Source of the DNA: an uncultured Subdoligranulum sp.
Lineage (GTDB): Bacteria > Bacillota > Clostridia > Oscillospirales > Ruminococcaceae
DNA length: 64,000 bases
NCBI GenBank assembly: GCA_945830575.1
Contig: CALZZE010000009.1
Coordinates: 29,855 to 93,854 of the forward strand
Reading direction: 5' to 3'
A program made the position numbers and the translations under genes. The notes under the pieces were generated by a model. It did no database searches, was not told the origin of the DNA, and was given only the letters and a program-made list of their open reading frames with translations. Within the stretch, counting starts at the first letter, position 1. Every line of letters starts with the position of its first letter. This document shows, one piece after another, positions 16,607 through 23,447 of the stretch.

Positions 16607-17107
16607 ATGAAACGAGTTTATAAAATCGCCGCGGCGGTGCTGGCCGCCGGATTGCTGCTGCTGGCCGTTGGCTGTTCCAAACAGGAGCCTGCCGCAGAGC
16701 AGCAGATCGCCAACCCGGTCACGGAGCAGCAAAGCCTTGACGAGGTGAACAAAGCCGCCGGTACCCATCTGGTGCGGGCCGAGGGCGCGGCCGACGAGAA
16801 GTTCTCCACCATCAGTGGCGACCCGGTGGTGGCCCAGTACCAGTTCACGCTGGACGGACAGGAATACACCTTCCGCGCCGCCAAAACCACGCAGGACATT
16901 TCCGGCGTGTGGGAGGAGGGCAAAACGCTGGGAGACCGGGCGGACGAATTGTCCGGCTCCGGCAGCGTCTTTGTCATGGCGGGGGAGGACTTCCACTGGG
17001 CGCGCTGGTTTGACGGCGAGGTGCAGTATTCCCTGTACACCGGCGAAATGGACGCCAACGCCTTCGCGGATGTGGAGCTGGCGCTGCACACCGCAAGCAT
17101 GCAATAA
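16607..17107 (+). CDS. Small lipoprotein of unknown function
   Basis: 166 residues. The signal peptide ends in the lipobox LLAVGCSK with Cys23, so it is a membrane-anchored extracytoplasmic lipoprotein. The mature part is a small mixed domain with paired segments (QYQFTLDGQEYTFRAAKT and FDGEVQYSLYTGEMD) suggesting a beta-sandwich or PepSY-like fold, but I cannot name the family. AAAGGAG lies nine bases before the ATG. It is monocistronic, from an ECF-like promoter. Its downstream region runs directly into the left inverted repeat at 17109. Confidence 0.82.
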   Translation: MKRVYKIAAAVLAAGLLLLAVGCSKQEPAAEQQIANPVTEQQSLDEVNKAAGTHLVRAEGAADEKFSTISGDPVVAQYQFTLDGQEYTFRAAKTTQDISGVWEEGKTLGDRADELSGSGSVFVMAGEDFHWARWFDGEVQYSLYTGEMDANAFADVELALHTASMQ

Positions 17108-17108
17108 A

Positions 17109-17273
17109 CAAAAAGGCCAATCTTTATGAGAAACCTTGCCATTATTCGTAGGGGCGAGGCATGCCTCGCCCGCGAAAGGTGGCCTTACAACGATGTTTCT
17201 TGTTTGGCAGCGTACTGCGGGGCGTCGAGGACACCGCCCCCTACAAACGCAAATATAGGTTTTTCGACAAGCT
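17109..17273. repeat. Long inverted repeat, left arm (flanks vanY)
   Basis: About 165 bp that align, inverted, with 18288-18458 at roughly 80 percent identity by eye. Shared stretches include ttacaacgatgtttcttg, ggggcgtcgagga and gccccctacaaacgcaaa. Internally it contains the small palindrome gggcgaggcatgcctcgccc. It carries no gene. It probably belongs to an intergenic repeat family of this genome. Confidence 0.85.
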
Positions 17274-17277
17274 GTAT

Positions 17278-17305
17278 CCCCCGAAATTTTCGGGGGATTT
17301 TTTTT
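17278..17305 (+). terminator. Terminator-like hairpin before vanY
   Basis: cccccgaa/ttcggggg stem followed by eight T. It duplicates the his-operon terminator and precedes the second copy of the ECF-like promoter block. Confidence 0.8.
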
Positions 17306-17312
17306 AAAAAAA

Positions 17313-17339
17313 TGCAAAAAAGCCGGTCTCTGCCGCGTA
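17313..17339 (+). promoter_or_regulatory. ECF-sigma-like promoter before vanY
   Basis: TGCAAA (17313-17318), 17 bases, CGTA (17336-17339), in the same geometry as the site at 16527-16553 and embedded in the same ctctgccgcgtata context. The -35 is weaker. Confidence 0.42.
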
Positions 17340-17408
17340 TAGAAGAGTGTGGGGGAGAAAATGCTCCCGAAAAATTGGATTGTGATAATGAAAGGAGTGT
17401 AAAGACTT

Positions 17409-18239
17409 ATGAGCGAAAAAAATGTACAGCGAAATGAACGAAAAAGGTGCAATCGACAAAGGACGATAGATAAAATTATCGTTCCAATTCTTTTTGTGGC
17501 TGCGTTTATAGTTTCCATTCATTTCCTTTTCGGCAGAAATAATTCCCTAAGCAGAGTAATTGTTAATTCTGCTGACGATCAAAAGAATCCAACAATCAGC
17601 AGCATTGAGCCAGAGAAAAACGATAACCTACAATCTTTAAATGCAGGTACGAATTGGAATTTGACATTAGTGAATAAATGGAATCCACTTCCTGAAAACT
17701 ATGAAATAACTCTTGTTGAAGTGCCCGGTGGAGAAAAAGTGGATAAACAAATTTACGAACCACTCATGGAAATGCTGAAGGCGGCTAAAGAACATAACAA
17801 AGGTCAACTTCCGAAAGTTGTATCCGGCTTCCGAACACAAGAAAAACAACAAGAATTATTTGACGAAAAAATCGAGGAGTTTAAGAAACAAGGATATTCG
17901 GATGATGAAGCTTTTGAACAGGCCACTTTGTGGGTTTCTGTACCTGGATATAGCGAACATCAATTAGGGTTTGCAGTAGATATTAATGGAGTCACTTATG
18001 ATTTATATATGTGGCTTCAAGAAAACAGTTACAAATATGGATTTATTTTTCGATACCCTGCTGGAAAGAGTGATATTACCGGCGTAACAGAAGAAGTATG
18101 GCATTATCGCTATGTAGGTGTTGATGCCGCAACAGAAATATATGAACAGGGTCTTTGCTTAGAAGAATATCTCGATGGTAAATCCAAATTGGAGGGGAGG
18201 ACCCGCAAAGCGGAGGACCCTGCCCCTCTACAAGCATAA
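17409..18239 (+). CDS. VanY-type D-alanyl-D-alanine carboxypeptidase
   Basis: 276 residues of peptidase family M15B. A basic cytoplasmic start and one transmembrane helix (about 22-41) place the catalytic domain outside. The zinc site and catalysis are readable: His184 and Asp191 in SEHQLGFAVD, Glu229 and His232 in EVWHYR, with substrate Arg142 in SGFRT. It would trim the terminal D-Ala from peptidoglycan stem peptides. No van regulator or ligase is nearby, so a housekeeping cell-wall role is likelier than glycopeptide resistance. The gene is strikingly AT-rich against its GC-rich surroundings and sits between inverted repeats. Its last 14 or so codons (after about 262) read into palindromic repeat DNA, so the original C-terminus seems to have been replaced. 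Confidence 0.9.
   Translation: MSEKNVQRNERKRCNRQRTIDKIIVPILFVAAFIVSIHFLFGRNNSLSRVIVNSADDQKNPTISSIEPEKNDNLQSLNAGTNWNLTLVNKWNPLPENYEITLVEVPGGEKVDKQIYEPLMEMLKAAKEHNKGQLPKVVSGFRTQEKQQELFDEKIEEFKKQGYSDDEAFEQATLWVSVPGYSEHQLGFAVDINGVTYDLYMWLQENSYKYGFIFRYPAGKSDITGVTEEVWHYRYVGVDAATEIYEQGLCLEEYLDGKSKLEGRTRKAEDPAPLQA
18196..18232. repeat. Palindromic repeat overlapping the vanY 3' end
   Basis: The core is gaggacccgcaaagcggagg with ggaccc/gggtcc-type and gaggggc arms. The arginine/alanine-rich tail EGRTRKAEDPAPLQA is encoded by this palindrome and not by family sequence. Confidence 0.5.
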
Positions 18240-18260
18240 ATTGATGCCTTCCGACACGCG

Positions 18261-18286
18261 GACCGGCGCCCTGCGGGGCGCCGGTC
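18261..18286. repeat. 26-bp perfect hairpin repeat, copy 1
   Basis: gaccggcgccc pairs with gggcgccggtc around a short tgcg loop. The same 26 bp recur exactly at 18464-18489, so the right inverted-repeat arm is bracketed by two identical hairpins. Confidence 0.85.
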
Positions 18287-18287
18287 G

Positions 18288-18458
18288 CAGCTTGTCGAAA
18301 AAACTCAATTTGCGTTTGTAGGGGGCGGCGTCCTCGACGCCCCGTGATGCGTTGCCAAGCAAGAAACATCGTTGTAAGGGCATCTTTTGCGGGCGGGACA
18401 TGTCCCGCCCCTACGAATGATGGAAAGTTTTCTCGTGATGATTGACCTTTTTTGACAG
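18288..18458. repeat. Long inverted repeat, right arm (flanks vanY)
   Basis: Inverted partner of 17109-17273, with the internal palindrome gggcgggacatgtcccgccc. It lies between two identical 26-bp hairpins, as if it had inserted beside or within the argF-distal hairpin. Confidence 0.85.
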
Positions 18459-18463
18459 TCTGG

Positions 18464-18489
18464 GACCGGCGCCCTGCGGGGCGCCGGTC
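18464..18489 (-). terminator. 26-bp hairpin repeat, copy 2, 3' of argF
   Basis: Identical to 18261-18286. It lies 14 bases beyond the argF stop codon and could end its transcript, although the T-run that would make it a classical terminator is weak. Confidence 0.55.
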
Positions 18490-18502
18490 GTTCTGTGTGA
18501 AT

Positions 18503-19489
18503 TTATGCGCCCAGCGTGGCGGCCATCACCGCCTTGATGGTGTGCATGCGGTTTTCCGCCTCCTGGAACACGATGGACTGCGGCCCGCTGAACACCTCAT
18601 CGGTGACCTCCAGCGCGTCCAGCCCGAACTTTTCACCCACCTCTTTGCCGATGGCGGTCTTGTGGTCGTGGAAGGCGGGCAGGCAGTGCATGAACACCGC
18701 CTGCGGCCCGGCGGCGGCCATCAGGGCCGCGTTCACCTGATAGGGCAGCATGACCTTGATGCGCTGCGCCCACGCCTCGGCAGGCTCGCCCATGCTCACC
18801 CACACATCGGTGTACACGGCATCGGCCCCGGCCACGGCGGCGGTATCCTCGGTGAGCAGTACGCTGCCGCCACTCTCTTTGGCAAGCGCTTCGCACTTTG
18901 CCGCCAGCGCCGCATCGGGCCAGTAGGCCTTGGGCGCGCAGGCCACAAAATGCAGCCCCATCTTGGCGCAGCCGATCATCAGCGAGTTGCCCATGTTGTA
19001 CCGGGCGTCCCCCATGTAGACGAATTTCAGCCCCGCCAGATGCCCGAAATGCTCCTGTAACGTCAAAAAGTCCGCCAGGATCTGGGTGGGGTGGTACTCG
19101 TTGGTCAGGCCGTTCCACACCGGCACATCGGCGTATTGGGCCAGCTCCTCCACGATGGTCTGCCCGAAGCCCCGGTACTCGATGCCGTCAAACATGCCGG
19201 CCAGCACCTGCGCCGTGTCCGCGATGGACTCCTTCTTGCCGATCTGACTGCCCGTGGGGTCCAGATAGGTGGTGCCCATGCCAAGGTCGTGGGCGGCTAC
19301 CTCAAAGGCGCAGCGGGTGCGGGTGGAGGTCTTTTCAAAAATCAGCGCCACATTTTTGCCGCGCAGCGTGTCATGGGCGATGCCCTCTTTCTTTTTTGCT
19401 TTCAGTTCGGCGGCCAGCGCCAGCAGTGCGCTGATCTCCTCCGGCGTATAGTCCAGCAGGGTCAGAAAATCCCGGCCTTTCAGATTCAT
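18503..19489 (-). CDS. argF: Ornithine carbamoyltransferase
   Basis: 328 residues. Joins ornithine and carbamoyl phosphate to give citrulline. Signature residues: STRTR (55-59) for carbamoyl phosphate, the HPTQ motif near 133, an ornithine-loop SMGEP near 230, and [10 protein letters not shown] near 267-276 with the catalytic Cys. ATG 19489 follows a GAGGGGG site; a longer frame to 19555 would start within the promoter region. It is monocistronic here, with no other arginine gene adjacent. The anabolic or catabolic role cannot be decided from sequence alone (the name arcB would apply to the latter). Confidence 0.96.
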   Translation of the reverse strand: MNLKGRDFLTLLDYTPEEISALLALAAELKAKKKEGIAHDTLRGKNVALIFEKTSTRTRCAFEVAAHDLGMGTTYLDPTGSQIGKKESIADTAQVLAGMFDGIEYRGFGQTIVEELAQYADVPVWNGLTNEYHPTQILADFLTLQEHFGHLAGLKFVYMGDARYNMGNSLMIGCAKMGLHFVACAPKAYWPDAALAAKCEALAKESGGSVLLTEDTAAVAGADAVYTDVWVSMGEPAEAWAQRIKVMLPYQVNAALMAAAGPQAVFMHCLPAFHDHKTAIGKEVGEKFGLDALEVTDEVFSGPQSIVFQEAENRMHTIKAVMAATLGA

Positions 19490-19530
19490 AACAGGTTCCC
19501 CCTCATGTTGCATATAGAATGAATATAGTA

Positions 19531-19555
19531 TTGCATAAATCGCATAAAAATGCAA
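19531..19555 (-). promoter_or_regulatory. Candidate ARG box in the argF promoter
   Basis: An AT-rich palindromic stretch from ttgcataaat to aaaaatgcaa, containing gcataaaaatgc, resembles ArgR/AhrC half-sites (TNTGNATWWWWATNCANA-like). On the minus strand it overlaps TTGCAT and lies just upstream of TACTAT (complement at 19525-19530), so a bound repressor would cover the promoter. Confidence 0.4.
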
Positions 19556-19624
19556 GCCCTTTTTGGAAAAAGTTGACGCGGCCCGCCGTTTTTGCTACAA
19601 TGGGAAAGAACATGAGGTGAGCAA

Positions 19625-20197
19625 ATGGCGGACTGGAACTGGAATGACCCGGCGCTGCGGGCGGTGCTTTCGCTGCGCGCCGGGGTGGTGGGCATTGACG
19701 GCCGCTGCGGCAGCGGCAAAACCACGCTGGCGGCGGCGCTGGCAGCCCGGCTGCCCTGCCGGGTGCTGCATACCGACGATTTCTACCTGCCCCCGGCTGG
19801 CCGCCGGGCGGACTGGCAGCAGGTCCCTGCCGCCAACATGGATCTGGAACGGCTGCGCCGGGAGGTGCTGCTGCCCGCGCAGGCGGGGCAGCCCATCATG
19901 CTGCGGGCCTACCGCTGTGCCGCGGGGGACTATGCCCCGCCGGTCACGCTGCCGCCCGCGCCGATCACCATTTTGGAGGGCAGCTACAGCTGCCACCCGG
20001 CGCTGCGGGACTGCTATGACCTGACGCTGTTCGTCACCTGCCCGCCGCAGGAGCAGGCTCGCCGTCTGCGCGTCCGGGAGGGGGAGCGTGCCGCCGCCTT
20101 TTTTGCGCGGTGGATCCCGCTGGAGGAGGGCTACTTTGCCCGCGACGAGGTGCAGGCTCACTGCAACTACACCATTACCACGGAGGAATCGACATGA
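19625..20197 (+). CDS. Uridine kinase-like P-loop kinase
   Basis: 190 residues. A single P-loop kinase domain of the uridine kinase/phosphoribulokinase/pantothenate kinase superfamily: Walker A GRCGSGKTT (26-34), the substrate-binding HTDDFYLPP near 55-63, and ILEGSYS near 116. It phosphorylates a small molecule that cannot be fixed from motifs; a nucleoside or vitamin precursor is likely. It overlaps the following ECF S component by ATGA, which suggests the kinase traps what the transporter imports. The start follows GAGGTGAGCAA. Confidence 0.85.
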   Translation: MADWNWNDPALRAVLSLRAGVVGIDGRCGSGKTTLAAALAARLPCRVLHTDDFYLPPAGRRADWQQVPAANMDLERLRREVLLPAQAGQPIMLRAYRCAAGDYAPPVTLPPAPITILEGSYSCHPALRDCYDLTLFVTCPPQEQARRLRVREGERAAAFFARWIPLEEGYFARDEVQAHCNYTITTEEST

Positions 20198-20763
20198 AAA
20201 ACGCACGACAAACCACCAAAAATTTTGTGCTGGCGGCCATGTTCATGGCGCTGGGGCTGGTACTGCCCTTTCTCACCGGGCAGATTCAGCAGATCGGCAA
20301 CATGCTGCTGCCCATGCATCTGCCGGTGCTGGTCTGCGGCCTGATCTGCGGCTGGCAGTACGGCGCGGTGGTGGGGTTTGTGCTGCCGCTGCTGCGGTTC
20401 GTGCTGTTCGGCATGCCGCCCATCTATCCCATGGGCATCTCCATGGCCTTTGAGCTGGCCGCCTACGGCTTTCTGGCGGGCTGGCTGTACAGCCACTCCC
20501 GCTGGCAGTGCATCATCTCGCTGTACCGCTGCCTTATCGCCGCCATGGTGGGCGGCCGTCTGGTCTGGGGTGCGGTGCGGGTGCTGCTGTCCGGCGTGGC
20601 AGGGCAGGCCTTCACATGGGAGATGTTCCTCTCCGGCGCACTGCTCACCGCCGTTCCCGGCATCATTTTGCAGCTTACCCTCATCCCGGCGCTGATGCTG
20701 GCGCTGGACCGCACCGGCCTTGTGAAATTCCGCCGCGCCGAACCCAAAGAAAAGATTGCATAA
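20194..20763 (+). CDS. ECF transporter substrate-binding (S) component
   Basis: 189 residues with about six hydrophobic helices. It shows the small S-component layout: N-terminal FVLAAMFMALGLVLPF with the small-residue AxxxA-type helix that contacts EcfT, GNMLLPMHLPVLVCGLICG, and late GALLTAVPGIILQL. The GNMLLPMHLPV region is seen in pantothenate/niacin-type S components, but the vitamin cannot be named safely. It would use EcfA/EcfT modules encoded elsewhere. Translationally coupled to the upstream kinase. Confidence 0.87.
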   Translation: MKNARQTTKNFVLAAMFMALGLVLPFLTGQIQQIGNMLLPMHLPVLVCGLICGWQYGAVVGFVLPLLRFVLFGMPPIYPMGISMAFELAAYGFLAGWLYSHSRWQCIISLYRCLIAAMVGGRLVWGAVRVLLSGVAGQAFTWEMFLSGALLTAVPGIILQLTLIPALMLALDRTGLVKFRRAEPKEKIA

Positions 20764-20770
20764 AACAATG

Positions 20771-20803
20771 TCCCGCCGCCCCGAAGGGCAGCGGGAAGTT
20801 TTT
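20771..20803 (+). terminator. Terminator between the convergent ECF S and gamma-like genes
   Basis: tcccgc.gccc/gggc.gcggga stem with a cgaa loop and a following agttttt. It reaches the stop codon of the small minus-strand gene and may serve both strands. Confidence 0.8.
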
Positions 20804-20921
20804 ATTTGAACAGCTTGTTCAGCACCGTCACCGCCAGCACCAGCAGACCAATGACGAGAAAGACCCCTGCCATGCCTACCAGCAGCATGGGCACCGTGGC
20901 GGAAAGAGACACGACATTCAT
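20802..20921 (-). CDS. 39-residue OadG-like gamma subunit (single membrane helix)
   Basis: A short gene with an excellent ribosome binding site (GGAGGGG, eight bases before ATG 20921). It encodes one hydrophobic helix (about 9-33) with the OadG-type glycine-rich start, PMLLVGMAGVFLVIGLLVLA, and a short basic end NKLFK. OAD gamma subunits are small single-helix proteins that hold alpha and beta together; this one lacks the usual hydrophilic zinc-binding tail. It is 15 bases downstream of oadB in the same transcript, hence under the Mn2+ riboswitch. Confidence 0.82.
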   Translation of the reverse strand: MNVVSLSATVPMLLVGMAGVFLVIGLLVLAVTVLNKLFK

Positions 20922-20936
20922 CAAGACCCCTCCTTT

Positions 20937-22070
20937 TTAAGCGCCCATCAGCGTCAGCAGCAGGCCGCCCGCGATCACCGAGGCGATCTGGCCGGACACG
21001 TTCACGCTGATGGAATAGGGCAGCAGGAAATTCTGGTTGTCCTCCGCAAGACCCATCTGATGGACGACCCGCCCGCTCATGGGAAACGCCGAGATGCCCG
21101 CCGCGCCGATCATGGGATTGAGCTTGCGGCCCTCCGGCAGAAACAGGTTCACCAGCTTGGCGAACAGCACACCGCCCACCGTGTCCAGCACAAAGGCCGC
21201 CAGCCCCAGCAGCAGAATGAGCAGCGTTTCGGGGGTCACGAATTTGTCGGCGGTCATCTGGCAGGCTACCGTCAGTCCCAGCAGGATGGTGATGAGGTTG
21301 GCCAGCACGTTCTGCGCAGTTTCGGACAGAGAGTTGAGCACGCCGCATTCCCGCAGCAGGTTGCCGAACATCAGAAAGCCCACCAGCGCCACGCTGGCGG
21401 GAGCCACCAGCCCGGCCAGCACCGTCACCACGATGGGGAATAGGATGCGGGTGGTTTTGCTCACGCTGCCCTGCCGGTAGGGCATGCGGATGCGCCGCTC
21501 CTTTTGGGTGGTTACCAGCCGGATGACCGGCGGCTGCACGATGGGCACCAGCGCCATGTAGCTGTACGCCGCCACCATGATGGCCCCCAGATACCGGCTG
21601 CCCAGCTTGTTTGCCACAAAGATGGCGGTGGGGCCGTCCGCCGCGCCGATGACGGCGATGGAGGCCGCGTCCGGCAGCGGGAAAAACAGCCCCGCCAGCA
21701 CCAGCGTGAGAAAGATGCCCAGCTGGGCCGCCGCGCCGAACAGCATCAGCCAGGGCTTTTCCAGCAGCGGGCCGAAGTCGATCATCGCCCCGATGCCGAT
21801 GAACAGCAAAAGGGGAAACAGCTCGTTGGCCATGCCCGCCTCAAACAGCACCGACAAGGGGCCTTCGGTTCCGCCCTGCGTGATGGCCCCGGACAGCGGC
21901 AGATTCACCAGAATCGCCCCGAAGCCCATGGGCAGCAGCAGGCTGGGCTCCATTTTTTTGACGATGGCAAGGTAGATCAGCACGCCGCCGATGCCCCACA
22001 TCACCACCATCTGCCAGTTCAGCGCCCCAAAGGCGGAGAACAGGCTGCCAAAGGTCTGCAAAAGTTCCAT
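20937..22070 (-). CDS. Na+-translocating decarboxylase beta subunit homologue (OadB)
   Basis: 377 residues, about ten hydrophobic segments, matching the beta (membrane channel) subunit of oxaloacetate/glutaconyl-CoA/methylmalonyl-CoA decarboxylase Na+ pumps. Residues aligned with those needed in Klebsiella OadB are kept: Asp145 in GAADGPT, Tyr169/Tyr171 in AAYSYMALVP, and Asn318, Gly322, Ser327 and Arg334 in NPMIGAAGISAFPMSGR. No alpha (carboxyltransferase/biotin) gene is present in the window. The ATG at 22070 follows GGGAGG; upstream in-frame codons lie in the riboswitch leader. Control by a manganese riboswitch is unexpected for this family and is discussed in the findings. Confidence 0.93.
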   Translation of the reverse strand: MELLQTFGSLFSAFGALNWQMVVMWGIGGVLIYLAIVKKMEPSLLLPMGFGAILVNLPLSGAITQGGTEGPLSVLFEAGMANELFPLLLFIGIGAMIDFGPLLEKPWLMLFGAAAQLGIFLTLVLAGLFFPLPDAASIAVIGAADGPTAIFVANKLGSRYLGAIMVAAYSYMALVPIVQPPVIRLVTTQKERRIRMPYRQGSVSKTTRILFPIVVTVLAGLVAPASVALVGFLMFGNLLRECGVLNSLSETAQNVLANLITILLGLTVACQMTADKFVTPETLLILLLGLAAFVLDTVGGVLFAKLVNLFLPEGRKLNPMIGAAGISAFPMSGRVVHQMGLAEDNQNFLLPYSISVNVSGQIASVIAGGLLLTLMGA

Positions 22071-22095
22071 ACAATACCTCCCGTGTGTGCTGCAA

Positions 22096-22141
22096 TAAAA
22101 AAAGACCTTTATCGCAGCGGAATAGACTGCGATAAAAGTCT
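22096..22141 (-). terminator. Riboswitch-controlled terminator before oadB
   Basis: On the minus strand, agacttttatcgcag (22141-22127) pairs with ctgcgataaaggtct (22117-22103) and is followed by seven T. Its 5' arm contains the strand that closes the aptamer, so terminator and aptamer are mutually exclusive. Confidence 0.9.
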
Positions 22142-22223
22142 CAGACGAAAGCACAGACCCGGGCAAAGCTGCCGTGGTGACGGGCGGTGCGGCGCACAAA
22201 CGCGCCCCCTACTCCCTTTTATC
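22131..22223 (-). ncRNA. yybP-ykoY (Mn2+) riboswitch aptamer
   Basis: Read on the minus strand, the leader has the conserved parts in order: P1 strand gataaaag (22223-22216) running into the L1 motif GGGAGTAG, a GC hairpin, CCGTCACCACGG with the invariant GTCA, GCCCGGGTCTG, and the L3 motif CTGAGAC running into the closing P1 strand cttttatc (22138-22131). The two P1 strands are exact complements. Known members bind Mn2+ across L1 and L3. Here the closed P1 would use up the 5' arm of the terminator, so Mn2+ should switch transcription on. The usual targets are Mn2+ exporters; here it is an oadB homologue. Confidence 0.85.
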
Positions 22224-22231
22224 TTACCCTT

Positions 22232-22260
22232 ATTATACGCAAAAGGCGGCAGAATTGCAA
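22232..22260 (-). promoter_or_regulatory. Promoter of the riboswitch-oadB transcript
   Basis: On the minus strand, TTGCAA (22255-22260), a 17-base spacer and TATAAT (22232-22237). Initiation would fall a few bases before the aptamer. Confidence 0.88.
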
Positions 22261-22321
22261 CCCTCTTTTGCAAAATGAGGCCAAAATATGCCTTAGGATA
22301 AGCATTTTGCCAAAAAAATCA

Positions 22322-22350
22322 TTGACAAATCCCCTCTTTTCCACTATTAT
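22322..22350 (+). promoter_or_regulatory. Promoter of the small sigma factor gene
   Basis: TTGACA (22322-22327), a 17-base spacer, TATTAT (22345-22350), 23 bases before the ATG. It is transcribed divergently from oadB. Confidence 0.88.
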
Positions 22351-22373
22351 GGAGAAAGCGGGAGGGGCGTACC

Positions 22374-22922
22374 ATGCACAACATCGACCGACGCCTGCTC
22401 AGTCAGGCCCAACAGGGTGAGGAAACCGCCATGGCGGCGGTCATTGCCCGCATGATGCCGGTCATCCGCAAGGGGGCGGCCGCCAACACGGCGCCGGGCC
22501 TTGATTTTGAGGATGCCGTGCAGGAAGGGCTGATCGGGCTGTTCAACGCGGTGCGCACCTGCCGGGATGCACAGGCGGAGCAGTTCACCGCCTACGCTGC
22601 GGCCTGCATCCGTCACGCGCAGATGGACGCCCGCCGCACCGCGCTACGCAAAAAGCACGCACCGCTGAATTTCAGTGTGCCGCTGGCCGCTGCGGACGCT
22701 GCGCTGCCTGGCCCGGAGGAACGGGCCATTGCGGAGGAGCGCTGCGCCGATGTGCTGGCCCGGATGAACACCCAGCTTTCCGAGCTGGAACGCCGGGCGC
22801 TGCGCCTTACCATGGACGGCGTCGCCGCCGACAAGGCCGCCGCCGCGCTGGGCATCACGCCCCGGGCGGTGCAGAACGCCGTCGCCCGTGCCCGCCGCAA
22901 GCTGCGCGGCACATCATCTTAG
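22374..22922 (+). CDS. Small sigma-70 family RNA polymerase sigma factor
   Basis: 182 residues with region 2 and region 4 only. Region 2.1-2.2 is recognisable in DFEDAVQEGLIGLFNAV (about 44-60) with the -10-recognition helix to about 95; region 4 has LSELERRALRLTMDGVAADKAAAALGITPRAVQNAVARARRKL (about 135-178), including the helix-turn-helix. The layout resembles SigH-like or alternative sigma factors more than ECF types, since region 2 carries the QEGLIGL element. No anti-sigma gene follows. Downstream after about 120 bases is a zinc-ribbon protein. Target genes unknown. Confidence 0.85.
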   Translation: MHNIDRRLLSQAQQGEETAMAAVIARMMPVIRKGAAANTAPGLDFEDAVQEGLIGLFNAVRTCRDAQAEQFTAYAAACIRHAQMDARRTALRKKHAPLNFSVPLAAADAALPGPEERAIAEERCADVLARMNTQLSELERRALRLTMDGVAADKAAAALGITPRAVQNAVARARRKLRGTSS

Positions 22923-23041
22923 GATTCAGGCGCTTGCCTGGATTATATATCAACCTGCCCCCAGTAGCGCCTATAATCAGTTCGTTTCGTTTTGGTTTAG
23001 ATTCTTCCGCGGGCAAATCAAACAAAGAGGAGATACCCACT

Positions 23042-23320
23042 ATGTTCGAAGACAAGACTTTAGTATGCAAGGATTGTGGCAAGGAGTTCGTCTGGACCGC
23101 CGGCGAGCAGGAGTTCTACGCCAGCCGCGGCTTTGAGAACCAGCCCCAGCGCTGCAAGCCCTGCCGTGATGCCCGCAAGAACGCCACCCGCGGCGAGCGT
23201 CAGATGTTTGACGCCGTCTGCGCCAGCTGCGGCAAGGCCTGCAAGGTGCCTTTCCAGCCCAATGGCGACAAGCCGGTCTACTGCTCTGAGTGCTTTGCCA
23301 AGATCAGAGAGTCCCGCTAA
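23042..23320 (+). CDS. Double zinc-ribbon protein
   Basis: 92 residues with two Cys4 modules. The first is the short zinc-ribbon domain KTLVCKDCGKEFVWTAGEQ...CKPC (about 5-42), seen in many Firmicutes and plant-type proteins; the second is the CxxC-x17-CxxC module CASCGK...YCSEC (about 59-86). It is soluble, basic, and probably nucleic-acid or protein binding; no enzyme motif. The ATG at 23042 follows GAGGAG by nine bases. It ends in a strong terminator, so is monocistronic. Confidence 0.85.
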   Translation: MFEDKTLVCKDCGKEFVWTAGEQEFYASRGFENQPQRCKPCRDARKNATRGERQMFDAVCASCGKACKVPFQPNGDKPVYCSECFAKIRESR

Positions 23321-23350
23321 TCGCCCGCTGGTTCCGTTCTGAACAGTCCT

Positions 23351-23378
23351 GCACGCCCCGGCGAAGGCCGGGGCGTGC
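23351..23378 (+). terminator. Terminator after the zinc-ribbon gene
   Basis: gcacgccccggc/gccggggcgtgc, a 12-bp GC stem with a gaag loop, then a T-rich run. Confidence 0.9.
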
Positions 23379-23394
23379 TTCTGTTTGTCCCGGA

Positions 23395-23423
23395 TTGACC
23401 TTTGCACAGAAAAAGGGTATAAT
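23395..23423 (+). promoter_or_regulatory. Promoter of the DUF2142 gene
   Basis: TTGACC (23395-23400), a 17-base spacer, TATAAT (23418-23423). Confidence 0.88.
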
Positions 23424-23447
23424 AAAATGATAACAGGAGGTGCCGCC

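Noticed and set aside
17409..18239. Vancomycin-resistance gene vanY in a resistance cluster
   Set aside because: No VanRS, ligase or VanX homologue is nearby; the M15 family is common in wall metabolism.
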